A stretch of 64,000 bases of DNA from Amblyornis subalaris. Lineage: Eukaryota > Chordata > Aves > Passeriformes > Ptilonorhynchidae. Below, one piece after another: positions 12,301 through 24,300 of the stretch. The translations under genes were made by a program, and so were the position numbers. How positions within the stretch are numbered: position 1 is the first letter of the stretch; each line of letters begins with the position of its first letter. Below the pieces are notes generated by a model. It did not search any database, had not been told where the DNA came from, and saw only the letters and a list, made by a program, of their open reading frames with translations. Where the stretch lies: NCBI GenBank assembly GCA_018881555.1, contig JACAXG010000169.1, forward strand, positions 637,099-701,098. The letters run 5' to 3'.

Positions 12301-15300
12301 GGCAATAGGAGGATTCCAAAGGATTCCCATGTGAACCAGGACTCAGCTCTGATCCTGCTGACAAGAGATCAGTGCTTTGAGGTAGGCATGAGGTTATTTC
12401 TCTTCTCTGGCTTGGATTCTGCTGGAAGCCCTCATGTTTTTCACTGATTCCAGATGTGTGTCATGGAGCTCTCTCATCTGGTTCAGAGTTCAGCAGCTCT
12501 CTCTGGATCCCTCTCTAACCTTGGCAGGAAGACACATTTGGGATCAGAGTCCTGCTGCACTTCCGAGACAGATGACACCAGTGAGCACAGCCAGGGAACA
12601 CCAGACAAGCCAACCAAGACTTTTAAACTCTGTCTTGGGTAGTCATTCTCTTAAGACCCACCCTATGGCAACAGGAAACAAGGTGGAGAAGGCTATGAAG
12701 GCCCTGTGCAGGCAGCTAAACAATCTTTTTTCCCCCTTTTTCCCCTTCCTGATCTTTCAGGTATCTGCTTCCCTCCTTTTTGTGAAGTCACTCTTTGGCT
12801 GACAGTTCTGCACTGAGAAAGCGATTGGCAACAACTTCTAAAGCATCTTCCTACAGGCAAAATGACTGAATTTCTTTTAAAATCAACATTCTCTCTCAAT
12901 AAACGAAAAAATCTCTAAGAACAAGAACCTTGAAGGGGCAGCAGAGACACCTCATGCAATGCTGCTACTGAGCAGCCACCACAGCACCCTCATGGCACGT
13001 TAGTGAGGGAAGTCTGGTAAGGCAGCAGCAAAAGTTCACCACAGGGATCTGCNGACAGGGGAAAAGGGATGTGAAATTCCTCCAGCCCCATGTTTGCTTC
13101 AGGGTAAGTCTGAGGATTTCACAGCTGGAATGCTCCATTCTGACTTTCTGCNTCTAGGGTTAATTAGTTCAAGCTTGATAAATCCCCTTATCTAAATGGC
13201 TCTGCAGAGACAGGTAAAGATCATCAAATAAAAAGGAGAAAAGCAGTAACTCTTCCAGCATGTTTTTCCGCCTCTGGAACAACGACTGGGAGCAGCATGC
13301 AGAGCCAGAAAAGCCATGTGATAGCACACATCTGACTGAGACCACAGAGGGTACATGCTGGAGAAAAGGGCACAATTCCCTCTTCTCCTCCAAAAGCAAG
13401 AAGGGAAGGCAGCGCTGGGACCATGGGGGGATGTGTGGTCAGGGATGCAAACAAGAGGAAAAGAACAGCCAGGCCAGCATTTTGGCGTGGGTGTCAGGGA
13501 CCTGTGCTCCAGCTCAAGTGCTGCAGAGAGGGCACTGGCCTCAGTTTCACAATCTATTACAAAGATAATATCAACTTCCTCTGGAAAAGGTTCAGACCTT
13601 CTGGATAGAAAGCACTCCCTAATCTGTTGGTATTACTGATTAGCTCTTAACGTGCCTGTCTGTTCAGCCAACTTCCACCCTGCAGAAATGAATGAACCCA
13701 TAGGAATTACTGTCAGAGAGACCTGGAAGGGCAATGACTGAGGAGGGAGGGCAGAGAGAGTCCCTTTGTTTCCAAGCCAGCACCAGCAGCAGGATGATTC
13801 GTAACAACGTAAAGGGTCCTGAACTAAGGCCAAAGGAGGTTCCAAGAAACAGCAGNACAAGGCTGTGGATTTGTAAGTTAAACTTTGCCAAGTCTGTGCA
13901 AGACACATGTTGGGCAATGCCACATGTCCTTGAAGAGCCAAATTGTAGTCCAGGAAAAGCTGTGTCCCCCTTGCAGTGATCCTGGGCCTGGGCCAGCAAG
14001 GTCCTGCTTCAGACCCAAAGCAAGTGGACAGAAAGCATCTGCTCCAGGCTGTGTGCTGGGAAAGCACCCAGACAGGGATCTGCTGGAGAAGTGAGTCACA
14101 AAACCCAGTCCAAACCCAGAGCCCCCACCTGTAACCCCAGGCCCTTTTAAAACAGACAGTAAACCAAGAGCTTAACAGCTCTGAGCACCCTCAGTCCAGC
14201 CCTGCCAGAACTGCAACCCTAAACTTCTCTTCAGAAAACTATAAATTGCACAGAGTTATCAGATGGTTTTGTAACGTGCCCTTAAGTATCACACCAAAAC
14301 CATCCACCCAGTTTTGCTCCTTAATGCAGACCCGTTTTTATCAAGGTCTCCAATGAAAGACCTTCTCCTCTGCTGACCAAACATCAAAAGCCAAGTCTCG
14401 ATCTTAAAAGCAACACAGCTCTTCATCTGCCCTCTGTGAATTTTGCTCGCCACCAGACTAAAAAGACCATCAAACCTGAAGAATGTCATCTACATCAAAA
14501 AGATGGAAAAAGCCAGTCAAAGCTGAGACAAGATCCAAGATTAGATTCCTCCATTAGGTGAAGATCTGCTCACTACAGGATTAAAATCCCCTTTGTGTCC
14601 CCTGGCTCCAAATCAGTGCAGGGCAATTTAGATCTGGGTGCACAATGCTCTACCTGGCTCCTCAGATCCATCCAGCCCGGCCCTCCTCTCCGACTCACCA
14701 GGAGTTTTGGAGGGTAGGTGTGATCCTCCTCAGCATGGGAGCCCCAGGAAGCCAGTTTTACCTGCCTCCTGGTTATTATCACACTTCAAAAGATACCAGG
14801 TTTGCCTTAATGTCAGACTGTTCTTAGAGATGAGGATGATTTTGGAGACCAAGAGCAAAGTCCATTAAAAAAACCAAATAAACCAACCCAGAAATCGACT
14901 GAGGCAGCTTTGAGATTCCACTGAGACTCTTACTAGAAACCTAAGACACTACCAACATTCTCTTAAAAACTTCTGAGGTACAACATTGCAGGATCTACTG
15001 TAGTCACTTCAGGCTGGTGCTCCTTTAGGGTTGATATGAGAAGCACTCCACTGCTCTGCCTGATTCTGCAAAATTGCAGAGAAAAGAACACCCATTTTCT
15101 TCCAATTATCTGGAAAACTCAAAAATAGGTTTCAGTTTCTCTGCAAAGAGAGGTTTGCAGAAGACAAGCTGGAATCATAGAATAGTTTGGATTAGAAGGG
15201 ATCTTTAAAAGGCCATCTCGTTCCAACCCCTCTGAAACGAACAGGGACATCTTCAACTGGATCAGGCTGCTCAGAGCCTCCATCCAACCTGACCTGGAAT

Positions 15301-18300
15301 GTTTCCACGGAAGACATNGGTAGAAACACAACAGGCACAGGGTGCAATTTAAGTAAAGGAACTTGTATGAATTGGAAATAACATGTTGCTTATGGGAATA
15401 AGTGCAAAGGGTGGCTCACCAAAAAATGGCACCTGCACACACAGAACTGCTGCCTCAGAGAGGTGGAATTTCCACCTCCTTTACCTCACATTACCTCATA
15501 ATACCTCAATTGCCTTGAGCTGGAGTCAGAGTCCCTGGGGAGGAATGGCTGGAGGCACACAGCCCTTCTTCAGAGAGGCCACTCAGCAGGGAGCCAGGCT
15601 TGGGCCAGTCTGGGCCACTGCCCCAAGTCCTGCAGAAGGCCCTGCCCGAGGTGCAGGACCGAGCAGCGCTACCGGGCAAGGACATGTAGGGGACAGGATG
15701 TGCTGGGTCCCACTGGCTCTCCATGCACAGGCTGATGGTGTCAGGTAAAGGAGCTTGTCTGGCACATCTGGAACTGATTCCATCCCCCAGCTGCAGACCT
15801 GCTGTGCCACACAGCAGTGTGCATGGGCCACAGCAGGTAGGACAGCGAGATGACGTGGGAGAAACAGCACAGCCACCCCACCGAGTGAGAGGGCTTGGAA
15901 AGGACACAGTACTGCCCTTGCTGAGAGGCTGGTGCTCATGGACAGGGGCTAAAGTGTTTCTGTAAGGACAGCCTGTGAGCTCTTTGCCTTTCACATGAGG
16001 ACAGATTCAACCAGAGATACTTTCAGTATGAATTTCTAGTATTTTTCCATTTTTAAAGACTTTCTGTATCTGTGCTTATGACAGGCAACTTTAATCAGTC
16101 ACATCTCTGGTCAAATCCCAATTAAATGGAACCATTAAATCACAGACTGCAAGCTGGGGGCATCTCACAGCAGATAAACAGAACCACAGAATCACAGAAT
16201 TGTTAAGACTGGGAAAGACCTCCAAGGTCATTACGTCCAACCGTTAACCCAGCACTGCCAACTCCACGACCAAATATGGACAACCAGGGGTGTCCAGTGC
16301 CTCGTGGTTCCAGAAGTCCTGCTCTCACACCTCTGCAGATCTTAGATTGCAGATCTGGCATGATAAACTCACCACGACAACTGATGGCCAGGATAAAACA
16401 TTTAGTCAGTAACAACAGCATAACACAAAGCAGAACACAGGACATGGGCTTCACGTCCATGGGAATGGGGGTTCCCAAATGAATTCCTGCCACATGTGCT
16501 AGTCTGAACAAAAAATAAATAAAATCCGTAACTGCTCAAGCACAGCTGAGAAGTTCCAGGATTTTTAACTTGATCCCAAATAACAGANGGTGAAGGACCA
16601 GACCCATCTGCCTACCAATAAATGAGGCCACTTTAACAAACAAAAGGAATGAAAACAATAAAGAGCAAATGCCAGGCGGTGCAGGAGTTCTTGGCACAAG
16701 GAGATGTGTAATATGACTGATAAATCATTTGACTGAACAGGCTTTAATGAAGNACAAACACTGACTCTGTGCACATTTAGGTGTTCCTGGTGACACCAGT
16801 TTGAGACTGTGCTGGAAAAACACCCAAACTGTCTGTCTTGTACTCAGTGACCAGGATCCAAGCCCTCTGCTGGCCCTTGCAATAACATTCCCAAGTTTTT
16901 GGGCGTAGGGTGGTCAACATTCAACTTAGATTCAATCAGGACCAGCCAGATATAAAACAGGCTGGGAGTGGTCTATTTTTATCTTTGATTATCCAAGCCC
17001 AGATCAAAGGCTCTGCAATACAGTAACACTCCAAGGGCTTTTGATAGTGAAAGGATGTTTGTCCGGTCACCATAGAGAAGGCAATGTCAAACATCCTGTC
17101 CGTGGCACGATAAGGTATCGGGATGAGAAGCGGAGACGCGGCTCTGGGGGGAGGCACTGAGAACCAGTTTGTTTAAATTACTTGTGCAAGTTTGGCAGGG
17201 AGGAGATATTAATTATTTCTGCAGAAGTTAGGGCCTGCCCCGGATTCAGGCCAAGCAGACAGCTGAAGAGGAAACATCCTGCACGCCACGCCGGGTGATC
17301 CGTGCACATTTGATAGCACACACTGTGTGGGCTGGNTATCTCTGCTGACTCCTCTGAGGCACGGAGGCCTTGCACGGAGACCTGGACAAATTGGAGAGCT
17401 GGACAATCACCAACCATAGGAAGTTCAACAAGGGAAAGTGCCGGATTCTGTACCTGGGATGGGGCAACACTGGATGTACAGACAGACTGGGGAAGGAGAG
17501 GCTGGAGAGCAGCGCCACGGGAGGGCACCTGGAGGTCCTGGTCGACAGAAAGTTGAATGAGGCAGTATCGCCCTGGAGCCAGGAGGGACATCTGTGTCCT
17601 GGGGGGATCAGGGCCAAGGCTGCCAGAGCTCCAGAAGCATTTGGATAATGCTCTCAGGCACAGGGTGGGATTGTTGGGGTGTCTGTGCAGGGCCAGGAGT
17701 TGGATTTGATGATCCTGGTGGGTCTCTCCCAGCTCAGGATATTCTGTGATTCTGTGATCTCCAGTCCTGGCACAGCAGGAATGTGTCTGAAATGAAGCAG
17801 CATTTGTCTCTTGTTCAGTAGGCTGAGGGTCAGAGTTGTTATGGGAGCCCAAATCAATGTCCACAGTCTCCATCTAAGTTAGAGACTCTTCCTTTCCTGA
17901 ATATGTCATCGCAAGTTGTGGCTGATGACCTTTGTGGCTGATCACGAGCTGGTGGCCAGCCAAAACATTACATGGCCATTGATTATGGACATTCTCCCTT
18001 CCATATCAAACAGCCACCTTTGGATTATGGTTCTGTCCAATTGACCTGGACACAGGACAGACAAATACCTTCCCTGTAAGCTCAGACTGGAGACCATTAG
18101 AAATCTAAGTGAATGTTGGGTTCCACTCACTGACTTTTGTCTTGTCGCAAACACACAGCCTCCCCAAAGACACTTGGTCACACCTTTGGGGCTTGGAATG
18201 AAATGATCTTTAAAGTCCCTTCCAGCCCAAACCATTCTGTGGTTCTATGATCTTTACACTCCACTTTTGTTCTTCTCGTGACTTGAGCTGCTCCAGCTGC

Positions 18301-21300
18301 CAATGACACAAATAGACACAAGCAAGAGTGAGATCCCAGCAGCCTCTGCTCCCCTTGTCTCTCCTGGAAGTGAGAACCAAGGCCACACCACTGCAGGGAC
18401 CAGTTGATTCCAGCTGCCAGAGCTTCTGGGACTGACTCGAAGAGTTGGGGCTCAGCACAGGTATGGGAGGAGGCACCTGTGGGGCAGCTCCTGCAGCCTG
18501 AGCACCAGTACAGTCCCCAGCAAGCANCAGCACATTCCCACGGAGATGGGAGCTGTGAACTCACCTCAGCAGCTTTTCTGTGGTCATCCTCATTGTCCAG
18601 CAGCCGGACATCCACGCCCAGGCAGCGCAGGTAGCGTCCCAGGCCCTGCAGCATGTTATCACAGACCACGCTGAACTCCCGCGGGGAGATGGGAGTGGGG
18701 GGACGTGAGGGCTCCGTTTGGGATCCTTGGCATTGCTAGAGAAAGGCAAGAGATCCATAAGAAGCAGGCTGACTCCCAGTGCACTTGTGTTTTGCCTCCC
18801 CGAGTTCACCCACCACAGCACATCCAACTCTCTCCTTCCACCTGTGTCACAATTTCCCCATGCTCTCCAACACCTCTAGATCCTCCTTCCCATCCTTTCC
18901 CCATTGCCACTACCACATGGGCCGGAGGCAGAACATGATGGGGCTAATTCTGAATCAGCCATTCTCTCCCTGACCAGCCGGCCACCCAGTCCAGTGACCT
19001 GCAGCCTTTCCCTGGAGAAGTGCCAGCCTGGCCTTCAGTGCTCTGCACAGACATTCATCTTCATGAAGTCACAGGAACATTGTCAAGGCTGCTGTTCCAC
19101 AACCAAATTAGTCTGCAATTAATAAACATGTGCCAAAGCTATGATTTGGGAAGGGGATCTGACAGAGAGAGAAACAGGTAGACAAAGCAACCACGTCAGC
19201 TCTGTTATCTTTGNAAGGTTAAAAATAGGCAGTGCCTGGATTCTGTTTGTTTTATTTCAAATGTCTGCTGCTGGGGGAGTTCCTGCACTTGGAGGACTTT
19301 GGGAGGCTCCCAGAAGGACAATAGCTAAATTCATGGAGAAGGGAAGTTATTAAGGAACTTCCAATGTCCAGCTTTTGACTCCAGGAACTTGAATCAGCTG
19401 GGATGACTGAAGGACACTGCCAACACCTATGCAGGGAGCCGGCACTGCAGAGCAGCTCTGCAGGAGCTGGCCCAAGGCTGGCAATGCTGTGCACACTGGG
19501 CAGCTCCACCTGGGCTGAGCATGGGAAGCAGCTCAGGCCCAGGAGCTCCATCAGTGTGATGCTGCTGTTCNAGCAGCTGGTCCCTGTGCTCAGGGCTCTG
19601 CGGCACGGGGCAGACCGGGCTGTCACTGGCTCCTGCAGGGTCCTGGTGGATGCAGCTGTGACATCAGAGTGCTGTCACAAGGCATGGAGTTGCCCCTCTG
19701 AAGCTGAGGCAGTGGGGAGACACCACCCCTGGCTGCTGCTGCTGTTCAAACAGATGTGCAGGAGCAGCAGCTGGCTCTCAGCCAGTGTTTATCCAGTGGC
19801 CAGCACTGTCATACGTGGCTTTTTTTCTCACATTTCATGCCAGCAGAGAGCAAAAAGCTTATAAAGGAGAGTAAGAGTCATTAGCCGCACTTCAGATAGT
19901 GGACCAGGAAACATTGGGAAAGAGAACTTGGAGTCCTGCAGGATGCAGAGTCAGGAGAAGTCTGTTTTTTTGGTGTCCCAGTCCAGGTTTTACCAACTGC
20001 CTCTCAGTTCATGAATCTGACTGTACAGAACACAAAGATGACCTGTGGGTTTCCAAGGTAATTGAAGCCTGAAGTGCTCACTTTTCCCATCTCTGCAGCA
20101 GCCAGTCAGCTCTGCTGCAACACAAAACATTCCCCTAAGTGCTTAGGGAACTATTGAGCAGCTGTGTTTTCCTGCCTGCTGAAGGCCAAGGGATGCTGTA
20201 CCTCTACACACAAGGAGGATACAGTCAGGAGCATCTCAGCCCAGCCACGGAAGTGGCATTGACTTCAGCAGCTCAACACACACTTGGGGCTTCTCAGAAG
20301 GAAACAAAGTTATAGCGAGTCTTCTCTGGGAATAAACAAAATGGAGGTTCTGCTAAAGTTTCCCAAGGTGCATAAACTACTGGATGGTTCCATTTTAAAT
20401 GTAAAACTTTATTACTGAGAATGCCAGTCATGTTTCAAGAGACTTAAGCAGAGTTGCATAGNTCTGGTGGAGTTTTAAGGCCCTGCCACAACACAAACTC
20501 CTGGGAGAGGCCACTCATGAATGTGGTGGTGGGCAGGGAGGCAGAGCAAAGNCTTCAGCAGAAAGGCATTTTTGATGCATCATTTACTTTTAACTTTGCA
20601 GACTTCTACTCCAGACACAATAAAAGAGACATTTCCAGTGTGAAAGCAAGGTGTGGAAGCTCAGTTAAAAGCAAAAGTAAGGAAGTCAGAGTTTTGAAGC
20701 CGTGGCCACAGAATCCAAACCCTCAGCACCAAGGAAATGTGGAAGGAGCATTTCCACCAGCAAGGCTCACTGGGCTCTGCACACAGATCTGCACCTACAT
20801 TGTGCAAAGACAAGTGAAGCTCAAAGTGCAAAGAAGGCTGAACCCAGGCAAGCCAAGGAGAGAGCACATTGCCCCAGGAGGGAGGGGTGAGGAGGATGTT
20901 TGCTGCAACAGCCCTGAGAACAGCCGTGCACAGCCAATGGTGTGACTGAGAACAGCAGCGTGTCATTTGCAGGGGTCTTGAGCAACAAGCAGCTCTTTGA
21001 AGATGTTTACAAACCTGTCCAGAAGGTGATGGTGCTTCTTGTTTATTCAGCTGCTTCTTTGCTCTGGGTTTTTTGCTCTGTTTTCCCANCAGACTTTCTG
21101 TCAGATCTGAACCCAGACCGAAGCTGTCCGGGTCCTTGCAGAGCCTCTCGTAGATCTCCAGCAAGCAGTAGGCATCTGAGGCTGCAGGGAAGGGCATATG
21201 AGCCTCAGCAGCTTTCATTCAAAAGTAAACCAGAGGCTTTCCTGATGCAAGGAAGAGNCCCCACCTTTCTAAAAGCCACTGTGAACAACTGTGAAGTTCC

Positions 21301-24300
21301 AACTCCCTCAGGTCATATCCTGAGCTCCATGACTGACTCACTGAGCACCACAACTGAACCCACACTCACAGAGGGTCAAGGCAGGAGCTCCTAAAATGAC
21401 AGGCTCTGCCATCTCCACTCTAACCCAAGGCAAACTGCAGTGTGGCTGTTCCAACCACCACCTGGTAGCTCCAGCCAGCCCCTGTTCCTCACCATTGTCC
21501 CTGAGCCTCCCCACGGCTCCTTATCACACCTCCNGATGGGAAGAGAACTTCCCCAGGAGAGGCAATATCTCAGCAGGTACTGCCCGAGCTGTTTGCAATC
21601 ACCTGCCCACACTCACTGCTGTGTGGCTCTGCTCCCTGCAACGGGAACGGGAGAACTCTCCCAGCCAGTCTGACAAGTCCTAGTGATTAACTTTTGTGGG
21701 AACTGTGTCAGCTTCAAGGATAGTTGAATTTAACAAAGGGCTGGTTTGCATCAGCAGACCGTCCTTTGATGCGCCAGGAAAAGATTTAGACCCAGACTTC
21801 TGACTCTGGGGTAATCAGCAATAAACTCCACGGGTCCCTCCACAGCCCTGAGTCTGTGCTGCAGTTTCTGACACCACATCTGCCCATTTCAAACCNGGCT
21901 CTAACAAGCACTTCACTGTGACAAATGAACGCAGCATTTGTTTCCCAGGAAGGCTGTGAAATGAGGCAGAAGGAAGTGGACTTTCCTCCTTTCAGTTACT
22001 GAGAGGAGTTTCCACTGAGGTGATGTTTCATCAGGCAAAATCTGCAAAGCACAGGAATTCCTTCATAAGGGAAATAATGAATCACTGGACAGTTTAAACT
22101 TCAACCATTAAAGTCATGTCCGCAAAAGGACAAACAAAACATGTGCTGGCTCCTCTGAACAGGAACTAATCTGCAAAGCCATTTTCTTCCTCTGCTACTT
22201 AACGACTTTCCCGGTGACAGAGCAGCCAAGCACAGCCTGCCCTGGGCACCTGCAGCCCCCGAGCCGGGGCCCAGACCTGCATAGAGGATCTGCTCCTCCC
22301 GCAGCGGCCGTTTCTCCCAGTTTGACAGCTGCTCTGTTTTATCCAGAGGCTTCCCCAGCACATGCTGCACCAGGAGGCTGAGGCCCTTCCCCGGCTGCTT
22401 GACCCCTCTCTCCTCGTGGCCGTGCTCCGGGGACAGTCCATCGACCTTCCGGCCGTCCTTCCTCCACTGCAGCTGATGGAAACAAAGAGATACAAACCAC
22501 CTGGTTAGCAAACAGCTCCCAAACCACCTCCTGTCCCAGCTGGTGGGGCCAGGCACAGCCCTACCACATCCATCTCCTGCCTGGCANATTGAACCCCGTT
22601 GTCTCAGACAAGGGCTGGGGTGGCATGTGATAAATGCGGCGTCGGGTTATTTGTTTAACAAACACACTTGCTGCAGAGAAAGCTGTTTCACAGCCAAGGA
22701 GGGAAAGAAGGGCATTCTTGTATGTGTGCCCCGGAGCAGCAGGGCTGGGACGAGGCTTCTCGGGGGTCTGCAGGGTGCTCACTCTGCTGGAGGCTGCTGG
22801 GCACCCACTCAATAAAGGAGCAGCAGTGGCAGTTCTCCTCCAAGTCCCAGAGGGAAAAGGCACCCTGGGTACACCCTGGGTAACAGCCTCTTGTGCAGAT
22901 GCCATTTCTCAGGTTAAACTGAGGCAATGGCTGTTGGCAGGTACGTCAGCCCCTGCAGCACTTCCCAGGTTAAGCTATCAGTCCCAAAGATCTGCTTCAC
23001 CCCAACCCACAGCCTCAAACACACTCTGTACATTTTACCCATTAAAATGGTTGTGCTTAACATTTCTGCAGACTGCTGAAAGCTGCTGTGTGCAAACCCA
23101 AGGACAGCTGTGCTTCAGCTGACCAGAAATTCCTGTGCTGAACCCACCAGCAGCCCTCCCAGGAACATTAGAGATCAGTACAAATCATTAACTCCATAAT
23201 ATCTGCTTCAATACTGCATGGTCTTGGAATAGCAGAATTCCTACAAGAACTTACTCTTCTTAAGTATAACTTGTACTCAGAAACCTTGTCCTAGTCGAAT
23301 GGAGCTGGGTTTCCATTTCAAGAGCATTTTACAGCTTTTATAAAGGCTATAAAAAGCGGTCAGTATCACAAGCTTTAACTTTTTAGTTGATGAAAACAAA
23401 ATGCTTTTGTCTTCCTTTACAGAATTCCAGGAGCTCAAACCCACTGGAGGGAATGGTCTGTTTACTCATGCAGCCATCTCCCTGCCAATCCAGGATGCAA
23501 ACAGACAGTGTGGATTCAGGACAGTTATGCCCCAGCACACACAGGAGACACCATTTCCCACACCTCCAGTTTATCCTTACTTGTTTATCCACGGCAAGTA
23601 GATCCACTACGCCTTGCACTTGCTTCTCTGTGTCTTTCAGAGCAGAACATGTGGCTGCAAGGCTGCTGAGGTCTCCAGACATCCCATAACCTGGAGACAA
23701 AAAAAGCCCAAATCACACAGGTGGGAAAACTCAAGTCATGGCTAATGCACTGCAGCTTCTTCTAGTTCAGAGTCAAAATGCTGACAAAATAGATGTAAAC
23801 ATTGGTGGGAAGACTGTTCAAACAGGGAACAAGGCTGGCTCCCGTCTCTTCTGTTCCCAAGAGACACTCCTGCAGACCAAGGGAGAAAAGAGGTGGATGA
23901 AAAATGCTCAGTTTAAGATCAACTTACTTAAAATCTGGGAAAGGTAATTATGAATTTGCCCTTGAAATCCAGGTTTAGCAGCTCTTGCTAAAAGCCTCCA
24001 AAAACCAGGTATGGTAATCCAGAGAGCTCTGGTGTCCAGCACAGTGGCTCTTGGAGAGGGACAGCACGTCCAGAAAGCTCTGCCTGCCAGAATTCCCTAA
24101 ACCACTGAAGGCTGGGTGTCAGTTGAGGCCTAGTATGGAACTAGGACAATCCCAAGTCTGAGAGTGCAAGTTAAATCAGGAATCTTGAATCTGACCTGAA
24201 ATGGGGAGATATAATGGCATGGAGCTGTGTCAGGGGAGGGTCAGGCTGGAGATTAGGGAAAGGTTCTTCCCCCAGAGGGTGGTGGGCACTGAACAGGCTC

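Larger units (their letters stand above)
11472..18564 (-). other. EXD3 intron, 7.1 kb
   Basis: This intron contains CR1 fragments at 15172-15310, 16184-16280, 17362-17762 and 18190-18258. The 3.7 kb from 11472 to 15171 shows no repeat or gene that I can recognise. Confidence 0.7.

Noticed and set aside
17178..17873. 231-codon minus-strand open frame
   Set aside because: Most of it is the antisense of a plus-oriented CR1 copy, and it contains an N and no known motif.
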